Below are positions 1 to 8,836 of a DNA stretch of 64,000 nucleotides, piece by piece. The position numbers were made by a program, and so were the translations under genes. Below the pieces are notes generated by a model, which saw only the letters and a list, made by a program, of their open reading frames with translations, ran no database searches and had not been told where the DNA came from. The stretch is from positions 1 through 64,000 of the forward strand of contig JAEZYU010000034.1 of NCBI GenBank assembly GCA_023418915.1, written 5' to 3'. Position 1 is the first letter of the stretch. Each line of letters opens with the position of its first letter. Origin of the DNA: Bacillota bacterium. Lineage in GTDB: Bacteria > Bacillota > Clostridia > Acetivibrionales > DTU013.

Positions 1-123
1 CCGGATGCATAGGCGAGCAGCAAGCCATGCTTGCGACCAGCCCGGATGCATAGGCGAGCAGCAAGCCATGCTTGCGACCAGCCCGGATGCATAGGCGAGC
101 AGCAAGCCATGCTTGCGACCAGC
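1..123. repeat. 41-bp tandem repeat, three identical copies
   Basis: Three perfect head-to-tail copies (1-41, 42-82, 83-123) of a unit that starts CCGGATGCATAGGCG and ends GCTTGCGACCAGC. The array touches the window edge, so more copies may lie upstream. Four diverged copies of the same unit occur at 47174-47337. Both arrays are followed by the same GTTGAAA-type module, so the two loci carry the same composite element. Short frames inside the arrays are products of the repeat and are not called as genes. Confidence 0.95.
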
Positions 124-195
124 CTCGTTGAAACGCGCAGAGGTAAGAAAAATTTTCTACAATCGAAATTTTTTCTTTGAACGATGCGTTATAAT
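124..195. repeat. Dispersed repeat module A, long form
   Basis: Runs from CGTTGAAACGCGCAGAGG through an AAAAATTTTC motif that occurs again as GAAATTTTTTC, and ends TTTGAACGATGCGTTATAA. The same order of blocks is found at 47338-47440, and the second half alone occurs near 5901-5950, 14655-14676, 24205-24232, 34969-34993 and 41119-41150. It looks like a non-autonomous modular element; no coding capacity is apparent. Confidence 0.8.
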
Positions 196-315
196 TGGAT
201 TAATGTTAAGTTATAATCCACTTCAATATCCATCGGCAGAATATTATGTTCAGGATTTTCATGCCTGGCTATACAATAGCCGCCAATCCTTACAATGGAG
301 CCTGTAATGAACCCC

Positions 316-344
316 TTGACATATTCATTATTAAAATCTATAAT
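316..344 (+). promoter_or_regulatory. Sigma-A promoter of the marR-ABC exporter operon
   Basis: Perfect consensus TTGACA at 316-321 and TATAAT at 339-344 with a 17-bp spacer. Transcription would start near 351, giving a leader of about 265 nt before marR. That leader contains the inverted repeat at 353-369 and the REP-like hairpin at 501-537. Confidence 0.85.
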
Positions 345-352
345 CATTTAGC

Positions 353-369
353 ATGCGAAATAATCGCAT
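353..369. promoter_or_regulatory. Inverted repeat at the marR start site, candidate MarR operator
   Basis: ATGCGA-AATAA-TCGCAT is a perfect 6-bp inverted repeat lying on the predicted transcription start of the promoter at 316-344. MarR proteins typically bind 16-20 bp palindromes that overlap their own promoter, so autorepression is the simplest reading. Binding is inferred. Confidence 0.5.
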
Positions 370-500
370 ACGAACATTTGCTCAGATGGTAGTATTTCGT
401 GAAATTGGATAACTACATAACGAAGTAAAAATTTAAGTGAACCATTGGGCGAATGGGGATAGCTTGCTAATTATATCGGCGCTAGCTGGTACGTCCCAAG

Positions 501-537
501 AAGCCCCCGCCTCTATAGGCGGCGGGAGTACGTCACT
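501..537. repeat. REP-like GC-rich hairpin, copy 1
   Basis: A 37-bp block containing a CCGCC-TCTATA-GGCGG hairpin followed by GGGAGTACGTCACT. An identical 37-mer is at 54847-54883. In this copy an outer CCAAG/CTTGG pair (496-500, 536-540) extends the stem. It lies in the predicted leader of marR. Confidence 0.8.
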
Positions 538-615
538 TGGCAGACATTGCAGGCAATGCTGGTGATAGTGTTAACTAACTTATGAAAAACTCATGCTGGT
601 ACGGAGGTGAAGGAT

Positions 616-1065
616 GTGGCTGATGAAAGCGGCAGGACTGAGGTCGGAAGGCTGCTGTTTGAAGTGGAGAAGATAATGAGACAGTATATGCGCAAAAACC
701 TTGAGCCCTCAGGGCTGACAATGCCTCAGGGCGCAGTAATAGGAATTTTGATGGAAAATGGCGGCGAGATGAAGATCACTGATCTCAGCAGCAGACTCAA
801 TCTATCGAACAGCACTGTCTCAGGAATCGTGGACAGGCTCGAGAAACAGCAGCTGGTTATAAGGAGACGCAGTGAGGAGGACAGAAGGAGAGTTTATGTT
901 AATGTATCACAGAAGTTCATGGAAATACATAAGGAAACGATCAAGAAGATAGAAGGGGTTTTTGAAAATATGCTGCGTAATGGAACTCAGCAGGAGATCG
1001 TCAGGATAATTGACGGGCTAAGTACACTGAAAAAAATAATTACTGAGTGCAATAACAGTGCGTGA
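616..1065 (+). CDS. MarR-family transcriptional regulator
   Basis: A winged helix-turn-helix repressor of about 149 residues, the usual MarR size. The central part reads KITDLSSRLNLSNSTVSGIV followed by a wing with the charged RRSEEDRRRVYV segment, which is the recognition helix and wing of this family. GTG at 616 is preferred because GGAGGTGA (603-610) sits 5 nt upstream; an in-frame GTG at 607 lies on top of that SD. It precedes two ABC exporter genes, the standard arrangement for a ligand-released repressor of a drug pump. The stop codon and the last residues are part of the 26-bp tandem array that follows. The inducer cannot be predicted. Confidence 0.9.
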   Translation: MADESGRTEVGRLLFEVEKIMRQYMRKNLEPSGLTMPQGAVIGILMENGGEMKITDLSSRLNLSNSTVSGIVDRLEKQQLVIRRRSEEDRRRVYVNVSQKFMEIHKETIKKIEGVFENMLRNGTQQEIVRIIDGLSTLKKIITECNNSA

Positions 1066-1270
1066 CAGGGTAAACTTCATCATGTGTGTGATAGGGCAAA
1101 CTATAACAGTGTGTGACAGGACAAACTTTATCATGTACATGTGACAGGGTAAACTTTATCATGTGTGTGACAGGGCAAACTATAACAGTGCGTGACAGTG
1201 CAAACTATAACAGTGTGTGACAGGACAAACTTTATCAAGTGTGCGTGACAGTGCAAACTTTATCATGCGG
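1055..1270. repeat. About 26-bp tandem array beginning in the marR stop codon
   Basis: Eight imperfect copies of a unit like GTGTGTGACAGGGCAAACT, with the TGA of each copy at about 1063, 1089, 1114, 1142, 1168, 1193, 1218 and 1246. The first TGA is the marR stop codon, so the array overlaps the end of the gene. The units are contiguous without unique spacers, so this is not CRISPR. Confidence 0.9.
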
Positions 1271-1446
1271 GTGTTAACGCAGCATGGCGGAGCTTTTGAT
1301 ACAGCAAGTATGTAGAAAACAGGATAATCAATACTTATGAATGTGAATAGCAATGTGAGACTTAGTTTAACAAATAACGTATAACATCTGTAATCTGTTA
1401 TTAAACGTATAACATTTGTAATCTGTTTTATGGGAGAGATCGCAAT
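1271..1446. other. marR-exporter spacer with a short duplication
   Basis: Non-coding spacer. A 28-bp direct duplication containing AACGTATAACATCTGTAATC occurs at about 1373-1430 (AACGTATAACAT.TGTAATCTG twice). No terminator is seen, so the exporter genes are probably cotranscribed with marR. The exporter SD GGGAGAG is at 1432-1438. Confidence 0.5.
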
Positions 1447-3174
1447 ATGCTTAAGCTTTTCAGGTTTTTAAAGCCATATAGTTTTATGATCGGCCTCGTG
1501 CTGATCTTCATATTTCTACAGACGCTGGGTGACCTTTATCTGCCTACATTGATGGGCGATATTATTAACCAGGGCGTTATGCAGGGGAATACCGGCAAAA
1601 TACTGCAGATCGGCGGTATGATGCTGCTTGTGACTGCAGCAGGAGTTGTTTGTGCTATTGTTGCCAGCTACCTGTCGTCCAGAATATCGGTTGGATTCGG
1701 TACAACGCTGAGGAGTAAAGTTTTCAGGAAGGTGGAGGATTTTTCACTCCATGAGTTTGACAAATTTGGAACAGCTACGCTTATAACAAGGTCGACAAAC
1801 GATATTTTTCAGATCCAGATGGTCACAATAATGATCATGAGAATGATGATCAGTGCACCTATGATGGCAATAGGCGGGACCATACTAGCATTGAGGCGGG
1901 ACAGGACGCTGACGTTGGTACTTGTATTTGCACTGCCCGTACTGGCTGGCGTCGTTATTTTGATCGCATCAAAAATGATACCGTTGTTCCGCTCTGTACA
2001 GAAAAAGATCGATAAAATAAACCGTGTACTGCGTGAAAAGCTGACGGGTGTTCGTGTGATCCGTGCTTTCAATACGACTGAGAGGGAAGAAAAACGCTTC
2101 GGTGAAGCCAACGATGATCTTACAAATACATATATAAAGGTGAACAGGATTATGGCATTTATGATGCCGACCATTATGACGATAATGAGCCTAACGCAGC
2201 TTTCCATATTGTGGTTTGGCGGCCACCGCATATCGCAGGGCGATATGGATCTCGGCGCACTATCTTCCTTTACACAGTATGCAATACAGATTATGATGTC
2301 GATGCTGATGCTTGCTGTGATGTTTATCATGGTACCGCGTGCTCAGGCAGCTGCCGCAAGAATAAACGAGGTGCTTGATATCCATCCTGAAATCGTAGAT
2401 CCCGAAGAAACGGAAGAAGCTTATTTGGGGAAAGGACATATAGAATTCAGAGATGTTACCTTCAGATATCACGGCGCTGAAATGCCCGTGCTGCGCAATA
2501 TCAGCTTCACAGCCGGACCAGGTGAGGTAACTGCCATAATTGGAAGCACCGGTTCGGGTAAATCGACGCTGGTAAACCTTATCCCACGTTTTTATGATAT
2601 CGAGAGCGGAAGCATCCTGATTAATAGTGTTGATATAAGAGAGCTTAAACAGGAGAGCCTGCGCAGCAGGATAGGATTTGTTCCGCAGAAAGCGGTACTC
2701 TTCTCCGGTACGATCGCAGATAATATAAGGGTCGGCAAGGAGGATGCAACCGATGAAGAGATACGGCATGCGGCGATGGTGGCACAAGCGGCTGAGTTTA
2801 TAGAAGAAATGGACGAAGGATATGAGCATGAAATTGCTCAGGGCGGAACCAATGTATCAGGCGGGCAGAAGCAGAGGCTTTCAATCGCACGTGCACTGGT
2901 GCGCAAGCCTGAGATATACGTGTTTGACGACAGTTTTTCCGCATTGGACTTCAAAACTGATGCGAAGCTGCGTCAGGCACTGAAAAAGGAAATAGCTGAA
3001 GCGAGTGTCATCATTGTTACACAAAGAGTCGGTACTGTAATGGATGCGGACAGAATCATTGTCCTCGATGACGGCAAGGTATCCGGGATCGGTACGCATA
3101 AAAGCTTGCTGGAGACCTGCCGGGTATACCGCGAGATCGTGGAGTCGCAGCTGTCAGAGGAGGAGATCGCATGA
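1447..3174 (+). CDS. ABC exporter half-transporter, degenerate catalytic site subunit
   Basis: A 575-residue type IV ABC exporter half: an N-terminal six-helix membrane domain (about 1-300) and a C-terminal ATPase domain (about 330-570). Walker A is GSTGSGKS at 366-373 and the signature is VSGGQ at 470-474. Two catalytic residues are altered: the glutamate after Walker B is Asp (D494-D495, FDDS) and the switch histidine is Gln (Q526, VTQRVG). This pair of changes is the hallmark of the degenerate-site subunit of heterodimeric exporters such as TM287/288 and BmrCD. The next gene overlaps by 4 bp and carries the canonical residues. Likely exports drugs or peptides across the membrane under MarR control; the substrate is unknown. 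Confidence 0.92.
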   Translation: MLKLFRFLKPYSFMIGLVLIFIFLQTLGDLYLPTLMGDIINQGVMQGNTGKILQIGGMMLLVTAAGVVCAIVASYLSSRISVGFGTTLRSKVFRKVEDFSLHEFDKFGTATLITRSTNDIFQIQMVTIMIMRMMISAPMMAIGGTILALRRDRTLTLVLVFALPVLAGVVILIASKMIPLFRSVQKKIDKINRVLREKLTGVRVIRAFNTTEREEKRFGEANDDLTNTYIKVNRIMAFMMPTIMTIMSLTQLSILWFGGHRISQGDMDLGALSSFTQYAIQIMMSMLMLAVMFIMVPRAQAAAARINEVLDIHPEIVDPEETEEAYLGKGHIEFRDVTFRYHGAEMPVLRNISFTAGPGEVTAIIGSTGSGKSTLVNLIPRFYDIESGSILINSVDIRELKQESLRSRIGFVPQKAVLFSGTIADNIRVGKEDATDEEIRHAAMVAQAAEFIEEMDEGYEHEIAQGGTNVSGGQKQRLSIARALVRKPEIYVFDDSFSALDFKTDAKLRQALKKEIAEASVIIVTQRVGTVMDADRIIVLDDGKVSGIGTHKSLLETCRVYREIVESQLSEEEIA

Positions 3175-5495
3175 GCGCCGGAGAAAGAGAAAAACCAATG
3201 AACAAACATAATAATGCTCAGGCACATGTACCGCCAAAACAGCATGGGCCGATGGGTGGGCGAGGACCGATGGGCATGGGCATGCCTGTCCAGAAGGCCA
3301 AGGATTTTAAGGGGACTCTGAAAAGACTGATAAGGTACTTGAAGCCACATAGGACCCGGCTAATAATCGTTCTTGTGTTTGCTGTTGCCAGCACTGCGTT
3401 TACGATCGCTGCGCCAAAGGTAATGAGCAAAGCGATGAACAAGCTGCAGGACTCGTACATGGCAGATAATCTTATCAGAGAGCTTGGGAAAGCACAAAGG
3501 ACAGCTGTTGAAGAAATAAGAAAAAATATGGGTGCCGCCGGTACAGGTGGTATAACCGGTACGATAAGCGAAGCTGGTCCGCAGGATGGAGCCGGTACCA
3601 CACAGGATGGAGCCGGTACCACACATGATGGAGTCGGCTCCGCACAGGACAGTCAAACAAATCCAATGTCATCATTGACACCGGAGAATCTAAAGGATAT
3701 TAAAGAATTTATTGAACTTCCGATGCTTGATTCACTCACTGATCCCGATCAGAAGGCTGAGGTAAGCATGCAGATTATCAGTCTTGGCGTCAAAATGCAG
3801 GGCATGCCCGGGGGCTTGATAGATCCCGAAAATGCTGTAAAATACACTGACGAACAGATAGAGAGTGTAATAAGAGCAATACGTGAGACTAACGGACAGT
3901 ACGACTTTAAATATATTGGAAATATTATCCTGATATTGGTGGGTATATATCTATTAAGTGCGCTGTTCAGCCTGACAATGGGACTTGTAATGTCGGGTGT
4001 GGCGCAAAACACAGTGCGCGATCTGAGAAGAGAGGTGGACAGCAAGCTGTCAAGGCTGCCGCTCAAGTACTTTGATATGCATCCTCACGGCGATATACTC
4101 AGCCGTGTGACCAATGATGTCGATACAGTTGCAGGCACCCTTCAGCAAAGCCTTACGCAGATAATAACATCGGTAATTACCATTTTTGGCTACATAATAA
4201 TGATGCTGTCGATAAGTCCGGTGCTGACACTGATCGTGTTGGGTACAATGCCTCTCTATATCATTGTGACTACACTTATTGCAAAAAAATCTCAAAAGTA
4301 TTTTGCATCGCAGCAAAAAGAGCTTGGGGCACTAAGCGGGCATGTAGAGGAAATGTATTCGGGGTACAAGATAGTCAAGGCATTTGGACGGGAGAAAAAC
4401 TCCATCGAAACCTTTGACGGGATAAATGCGAATCTAAATAAGGCAAGCTGGAGAGCGCAATTCGTATCGGGTATAATGCACCCATTGATGAACTTTATAA
4501 GCAATCTCGGCTATGTCGGCATTAGTGTGGTCGGTGGTATTTGGATCACAAGGAGTGTACTGGGAATAGGAGATATTCTTGCTTTCATTCAGTACTCCAG
4601 GCAGTTCACGATGCCTATCATACAAACAGCTAATATTGCAAACATCATACAGTCAACAGTGGCTTGTGCGGAGCGCGTGTTCGAGATCCTGGATGAAGAG
4701 GAGGAGGTTCCGGACAGCAGGGATGCTGTAGTGCCGGAGGACCCAAGAGGTGAAGTGCAGTTTGAAGATGTGAGCTTTAGGTATGAAGAGGACGAACCAC
4801 TGATAGAAAACATGAATATCGATATAAAGGAAGGACATACGATTGCGATCGTCGGGCCTACAGGCGCCGGAAAGACAACGCTTGTAAACCTTCTTATGAG
4901 ATTCTACGAGATAAACGCCGGAAGGATCAGTATTGACGGTGTTGATATCAGAAATATCAAACGCAGTGAGCTAAGGAAGATGTTCGGTATGGTACTGCAG
5001 GATACGTGGCTGTTTAATGGGACAATTAGTGACAATATAGCCTATGGAAAGGAAGGGGCGGCAAAGGAGCTGGTTGTAAGCGCTGCAAAGGCTGCCCATG
5101 CGGATCGTTTCATAAGGACTTTGCCCGATGGTTATGACACTGTCCTCAATGAAGAGGCTACAAATATTTCTCAGGGACAGAAGCAGCTGCTGACGATTGC
5201 CCGCGCTATACTTGCGGATCCGGCTATACTTATCCTTGATGAGGCAACCAGCAATGTCGATACTAGGACGGAAGTACTGATACAAAAGGCAATGACGAAC
5301 CTCATGAAGGGCAGGACGAGTTTTGTTATTGCCCATAGGCTGTCTACCATTCGCGATGCGGAATTGATTCTCGTTATGAACAAGGGCAGTATCGTAGAAA
5401 TGGGAAATCACAAAGAACTGCTTGAAAACGGCGGCTTTTATGCAGATATCTACAACAGCCAGTTTGCAGGAGCAAGCCTGGAAGAGGCTTTATGA
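3171..5495 (+). CDS. ABC exporter half-transporter, canonical subunit with a long outer loop
   Basis: A 774-residue partner of the preceding gene; start ATG 3171 overlaps its stop (ATGA) and follows GGAGGAG. The ATPase domain is fully canonical: Walker A GPTGAGKT at 562-569, signature ISQGQ, Walker B with D690-E691, and switch His722. It is about 180 residues longer than a standard half-transporter. Most of the excess is a hydrophilic insert (about residues 88-245) between the first two membrane helices, which contains a 24-bp/8-residue tandem repeat (DGAGTTQD type, near 3588-3650). An N-terminal Gly/Met/Pro-rich tail precedes the first helix. Together the two subunits should form a heterodimeric efflux pump. 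Confidence 0.92.
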   Translation: MSAGEREKPMNKHNNAQAHVPPKQHGPMGGRGPMGMGMPVQKAKDFKGTLKRLIRYLKPHRTRLIIVLVFAVASTAFTIAAPKVMSKAMNKLQDSYMADNLIRELGKAQRTAVEEIRKNMGAAGTGGITGTISEAGPQDGAGTTQDGAGTTHDGVGSAQDSQTNPMSSLTPENLKDIKEFIELPMLDSLTDPDQKAEVSMQIISLGVKMQGMPGGLIDPENAVKYTDEQIESVIRAIRETNGQYDFKYIGNIILILVGIYLLSALFSLTMGLVMSGVAQNTVRDLRREVDSKLSRLPLKYFDMHPHGDILSRVTNDVDTVAGTLQQSLTQIITSVITIFGYIIMMLSISPVLTLIVLGTMPLYIIVTTLIAKKSQKYFASQQKELGALSGHVEEMYSGYKIVKAFGREKNSIETFDGINANLNKASWRAQFVSGIMHPLMNFISNLGYVGISVVGGIWITRSVLGIGDILAFIQYSRQFTMPIIQTANIANIIQSTVACAERVFEILDEEEEVPDSRDAVVPEDPRGEVQFEDVSFRYEEDEPLIENMNIDIKEGHTIAIVGPTGAGKTTLVNLLMRFYEINAGRISIDGVDIRNIKRSELRKMFGMVLQDTWLFNGTISDNIAYGKEGAAKELVVSAAKAAHADRFIRTLPDGYDTVLNEEATNISQGQKQLLTIARAILADPAILILDEATSNVDTRTEVLIQKAMTNLMKGRTSFVIAHRLSTIRDAELILVMNKGSIVEMGNHKELLENGGFYADIYNSQFAGASLEEAL

Positions 5496-5978
5496 ACGCT
5501 GCTGTGGTCAGACCGTCAGTGGCGTTTATTCCGGTTTTGTTTCCAAAGCGCAAGTTATAGAGGTGCTATCAAGGGAGTAAGAATTTAACAGGAGAGAAGT
5601 CGTATCTTATGGGTATTGCAGATCCATCTTCAAAACTGTGCGTGTTGCAGTAGTGCTGCAGAGCAGGTAGCAAAACCTTCACAAACGCTGCTGCCGGTCT
5701 ATGCCTCTAAGTGAGATGCGGCAAAATCAGTGTTATGATGTTCCAATAATTTAATTCATTTTTGTATTTACTATTTCTTTATTCATGATACAATATTGGT
5801 GTGGTTTGGAAACAAAGTTATATAACGATGTGACATATCCTTAGCACCGTTGAAACACCGCTATATCAAAATATATCCTTTGGATGTTTTTTGACTTAGC
5901 TAGAAAATTTTCTACAAAAGAAAATTTTTCTTTGAGACGAAGTATTATAACAAAAAAACTCACCAAGGAGGCTATCAG
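5496..5978 (+). promoter_or_regulatory. Intergenic region with extended -10 promoter and repeat module A
   Basis: No gene is seen. An extended -10 (TGATACAAT, 5786-5794) with a weak TTTACT -35 (5767-5772) could start transcription near 5801. A weak hairpin follows the exporter stop (AACGC...GCGTT, about 5494-5533) without a strong T tract. A degenerate CGTTGAAAC block (5849-5857) and a copy of module A (5901-5950, ending AGTATTATAAC) lie between the promoter and the next gene. The next gene's SD AAGGAGG is at 5964-5970. Confidence 0.45.
5901..5950. repeat. Dispersed repeat module A copy
   Basis: TAGAAAATTTTC-TAC-AAAAGAAAATTTTTC forms the AAAATTTTC inverted pair, followed by TTTGAGACGAAGTATTATAAC, a diverged form of the TTTGAACGATGCGTTATAA end seen elsewhere. 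It sits 28 bp before the next start codon. Confidence 0.7.
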
Positions 5979-7739
5979 ATGAAGGCTTATAAGAACTTCA
6001 ACGTTGCAGCTTATGTCTATGCATATTATCTGGATAAAGCTGATGAGTCAGAGATCCAGCGAGGGATAGATTATTTTAATAAGTATATCCCGCTGAGCAA
6101 GGTCTATCTTGAAACACACCGTGCAACAACTGATATTCCGCTTGAAAAAATGAAAAGAGCCATTGAAGTGTTCAAACGAAACGGGATCGCAGTATCCGGC
6201 GGTATTACGTCGACCGGTACGATCGGGGGGAATGAGAAGCCGTCTCTGTTTGATACTTTCTGTTTCTCTGATCCTGACTACAGGAAAAAGTACCTTGATA
6301 TTGTTGAGTATACAGCCTCGCTTTTTGATGAGATAATTCTGGATGATTACTTCTTTACCTCCTGCCGATGCGAGCTGTGCATCGAAAATAAGGGAAGCCG
6401 CTCATGGGCGCAATTCCGCCTTGAGCTTATGGAGGATATTTCACGGGAGATCGTAGCTCTGGCTAAGAAAGTCAACCCCAAATGCAATTTTATAATAAAG
6501 TATCCCAACTGGTATGAATCCTATCAGGAAACAGGCTATAATCCCGGTAAACAGAAGGACATTTTTGATATGATATATGCAGGTACCGAGACGCGTACGG
6601 CTCAATACAGCCAGCAGCATCTGCAGAGGTATCTGAGCTACAGCATTATACGGCTGTTCGAGAATGTTGCACCAAACCGCAACGGGGGAGGATGGATCGA
6701 TCTGGGCGGATCATGGGACAATATGAACCGCTGGCTGGAGCAGGCCAACCTGACAATGCTTGCCCGTGCAAAGGAACTGATGCTTTTCAACTTCTATACG
6801 ATGATCGGTTCACCTGAGCTCCCTCCCCTCGGGCAGGAGCTATACCGCATCGACAGTATACTGGACAAGGCGGGGAATCCTATCGGGGTATCCACCTATG
6901 AGCCCTACGATGCAGATGGGGAAGATCAGGTTTTGAATTATATTGGCATGTGCGGCATTCCGTTTGAGCCGAAGCCTTATTTTGATGATGACGCTCCGGT
7001 GCTCTTTCTTTCGGAGACATCCGCCTGCGACCCGGATATCATGAAAAAGCTTGAGTCATATGTACGAAAGGGCGGCAATGCTATCGTTACAACGGGCTTT
7101 TTGAAAGAGACATATGGTATGGGTATAAAAGAAATGACTTCCGTTCGCCTTACCGGTCGCTATGTAAGAGGAAATGAGTATATGATCGACCGCTACAATG
7201 CAACTGCCTCTGCCTGCGTAAAGGCAGCTGATCCGGCATCATTCGAGGTGCTGAGCTATAAGACGAATGCCACATGGTCCGAGGTGATCATGCTTTCAAA
7301 TGAGGATAGTTATCCGGTAATGACGGAAGACAGATACGGCAGAGGATATCTTTATATATTAAATTTGCCTCAGGATTTTGCCGATCTGTTCAAGCTTCCG
7401 AAGGAAGTCTGGCGTATGATAGCAAAAAGGTTCGCAAAGGGAGGTAAGGTTTTTGTTGGAGCGAATCCCAAGTATAATTTGTTTGCATACGATAACGATG
7501 TATATGGGATCATCAGCTACCGTCCAATGAGGGAAGTGACCGAGATCATTATAAAAGGTGATGATGTAAAAGCTATTGAGGACATAGAGACAGGTGAAGT
7601 GATAATGAAGTCGCACACACTGCCTGGTCCGTCGAAGCGGGGCGACAGCGCAACTTATGAAAAGGAACCTTCAGAGAATGTATTTTCGGTTGCAATGATG
7701 CCTGGCAAGATGCGGTTTTTCAGACTTGTCAAGAAATAG
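5979..7739 (+). CDS. Glycosidase-like TIM-barrel protein of unrecognised family
   Basis: 586 residues, no signal peptide or membrane helix, so probably cytoplasmic. The N-terminal 320 residues read like a (beta/alpha)8 barrel: SKVYLETHR near 40, and a DEIILDDYFFTSCRCELC segment near 117-134 with acidic residues at a strand end and a CxCxxC cluster. The region about 335-480 (APVLFLSETSACDP, GGNAIVTTGF, GRGYLYILNLP) resembles the GATase-like trimerisation domain of large beta-galactosidases, and the C-terminus looks like a beta-sandwich. I do not recognise a named family. A carbohydrate-active role is inferred from fold-like features and from the alpha-galactosidase and esterase elsewhere in the window. 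SD AAGGAGG fixes the start. Confidence 0.7.
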   Translation: MKAYKNFNVAAYVYAYYLDKADESEIQRGIDYFNKYIPLSKVYLETHRATTDIPLEKMKRAIEVFKRNGIAVSGGITSTGTIGGNEKPSLFDTFCFSDPDYRKKYLDIVEYTASLFDEIILDDYFFTSCRCELCIENKGSRSWAQFRLELMEDISREIVALAKKVNPKCNFIIKYPNWYESYQETGYNPGKQKDIFDMIYAGTETRTAQYSQQHLQRYLSYSIIRLFENVAPNRNGGGWIDLGGSWDNMNRWLEQANLTMLARAKELMLFNFYTMIGSPELPPLGQELYRIDSILDKAGNPIGVSTYEPYDADGEDQVLNYIGMCGIPFEPKPYFDDDAPVLFLSETSACDPDIMKKLESYVRKGGNAIVTTGFLKETYGMGIKEMTSVRLTGRYVRGNEYMIDRYNATASACVKAADPASFEVLSYKTNATWSEVIMLSNEDSYPVMTEDRYGRGYLYILNLPQDFADLFKLPKEVWRMIAKRFAKGGKVFVGANPKYNLFAYDNDVYGIISYRPMREVTEIIIKGDDVKAIEDIETGEVIMKSHTLPGPSKRGDSATYEKEPSENVFSVAMMPGKMRFFRLVKK

Positions 7740-7829
7740 AAATGAGCTGAGCAAGGAAATATTCACCTGTGTTCGGGACCTGTAATAACCCTGAATACAG
7801 CCGGATAGTTTATTAGAAATGCGTAAAAT

Positions 7830-7864
7830 GGTCTTGATGGCGGCAGTGCTGTCAAGGCCTTTTT
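7830..7864 (+). terminator. Rho-independent terminator
   Basis: GGTCTTGA (7830-7837) pairs with TCAAGGCC (7852-7859), followed by TTTTT. It closes the transcript of the preceding gene and separates it from the YdcF/SanA gene. Confidence 0.8.
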
Positions 7865-7956
7865 CGTTAAGCATTTATGAACACAGGAACATTATGGCAC
7901 ATTGGCATGTCTAAAAACCATCGTGTAATTAAAATATTCTCAGGAGATAATGTACT

Positions 7957-8637
7957 ATGAGTGTACGAAAGAAATCAAGGATGTTAAGAATGCTGATTAT
8001 TATTTTGATCATAGGGTGCGTTGGCATCGCAGCATTATTTGGTATAAATGAATATGTCAAGGCGGCAGTAAGTGACAGAATGATCACAGCTGAGGAAGCG
8101 GCAAAGTATGATGCAGACTGTATACTGGTGCTGGGTGCGCAGGTCAGATCAGATGATATGCCGAGCAGTATCTTAAGGGATCGTCTGACACGTGGAATAG
8201 AGCTTTATGGTTTGGGCGCCTCGGACAGACTGCTTATGAGCGGCGATCATGGAACGGTCGGTTATGATGAAGTCAATGTCATGAAAAAATTCGCTATTGA
8301 CTCCGGTATTCCTTCTCAGCATGTATTTATGGATCATGCCGGATTTTCAACATATGAGAGTCTGTATCGCGCAAGAGACATTTTTAAGGCAAAGAAAATC
8401 ATCATCGTGACACAGGAATACCATTTGTACCGGGCGCTGTACATAGCAGACAGACTGGGACTTGAGGCATATGGTACAGCTGCCGCTTCAGTTAATTACT
8501 CAGGTCAGTCCTACCGGGATTTTCGTGAAATACTGGCAAGAACGAAGGATTTCTTTTATGCCATTTTCAAGCCTGAACCAACATATCTTGGTGAAGCTAT
8601 ACCTGTCGACGGAGACGGAGACCTAACAAACGATTGA
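7957..8637 (+). CDS. YdcF/SanA (DUF218) family membrane-anchored protein
   Basis: 226 residues. A basic N-terminus and one membrane helix (about 10-30) anchor a DUF218 domain facing outward. The family strands are clear: DCILVLGAQV near 54, SSILRDRLTRGIELY, LLMSGDHG, a VMKKFAIDSGIP helix, and IIIVTQEYHLYRALYIADRLG near 150. DUF218 proteins such as SanA and ElyC act in envelope or peptidoglycan-precursor homeostasis; the reaction is not settled. SD AGGAG lies upstream of ATG 7957. It appears to be a single-gene unit, with a terminator before it and a promoter after it. Confidence 0.85.
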   Translation: MSVRKKSRMLRMLIIILIIGCVGIAALFGINEYVKAAVSDRMITAEEAAKYDADCILVLGAQVRSDDMPSSILRDRLTRGIELYGLGASDRLLMSGDHGTVGYDEVNVMKKFAIDSGIPSQHVFMDHAGFSTYESLYRARDIFKAKKIIIVTQEYHLYRALYIADRLGLEAYGTAAASVNYSGQSYRDFREILARTKDFFYAIFKPEPTYLGEAIPVDGDGDLTND

Positions 8638-8656
8638 ATGTAATGACCTTTGTCTA

Positions 8657-8685
8657 TTGACACAGTCAAACAAGTGCGATAAATT
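8657..8685 (+). promoter_or_regulatory. Candidate sigma-A promoter
   Basis: TTGACA (8657-8662), 17-bp spacer, TAAATT (8680-8685). It lies just after the DUF218 gene and could drive the small repeat protein, about 150 bp downstream. A better placed promoter follows at 8775. Confidence 0.45.
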
Positions 8686-8760
8686 TGATTCAATGTATTA
8701 TTATGGTGAACTTGCTAAAAAGCACATTGGAAAATGGCTGTGAAATATCAGAAGGACAAT

Positions 8761-8804
8761 GTACAATAATCAATTTGTACGACCAGTAAAGCATGTGGTA
8801 TAAT
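8761..8804 (+). promoter_or_regulatory. Promoter of the 14-residue-repeat protein with overlapping palindrome
   Basis: TTGTAC (8775-8780), 18-bp spacer, TATAAT (8799-8804), with transcription expected near 8811, 26 nt before the start codon. GTACAA (8761-8766) and TTGTAC (8775-8780) form a perfect inverted repeat whose right arm is the -35 box, which suggests control by a repressor. Confidence 0.6.
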
Positions 8805-8836
8805 TACTGTGTATATTTTTTGAAAGAGTGATATTT

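Noticed and set aside
1..123. CRISPR array
   Set aside because: Units are contiguous and identical, with no unique spacers and no cas genes. The same applies to the arrays at 1055, 44421, 46213, 46465 and 52673.
2260..2829. Long antisense frame of 189 residues inside the exporter gene
   Set aside because: Opposite strand of a clear ABC transporter, with no family features.
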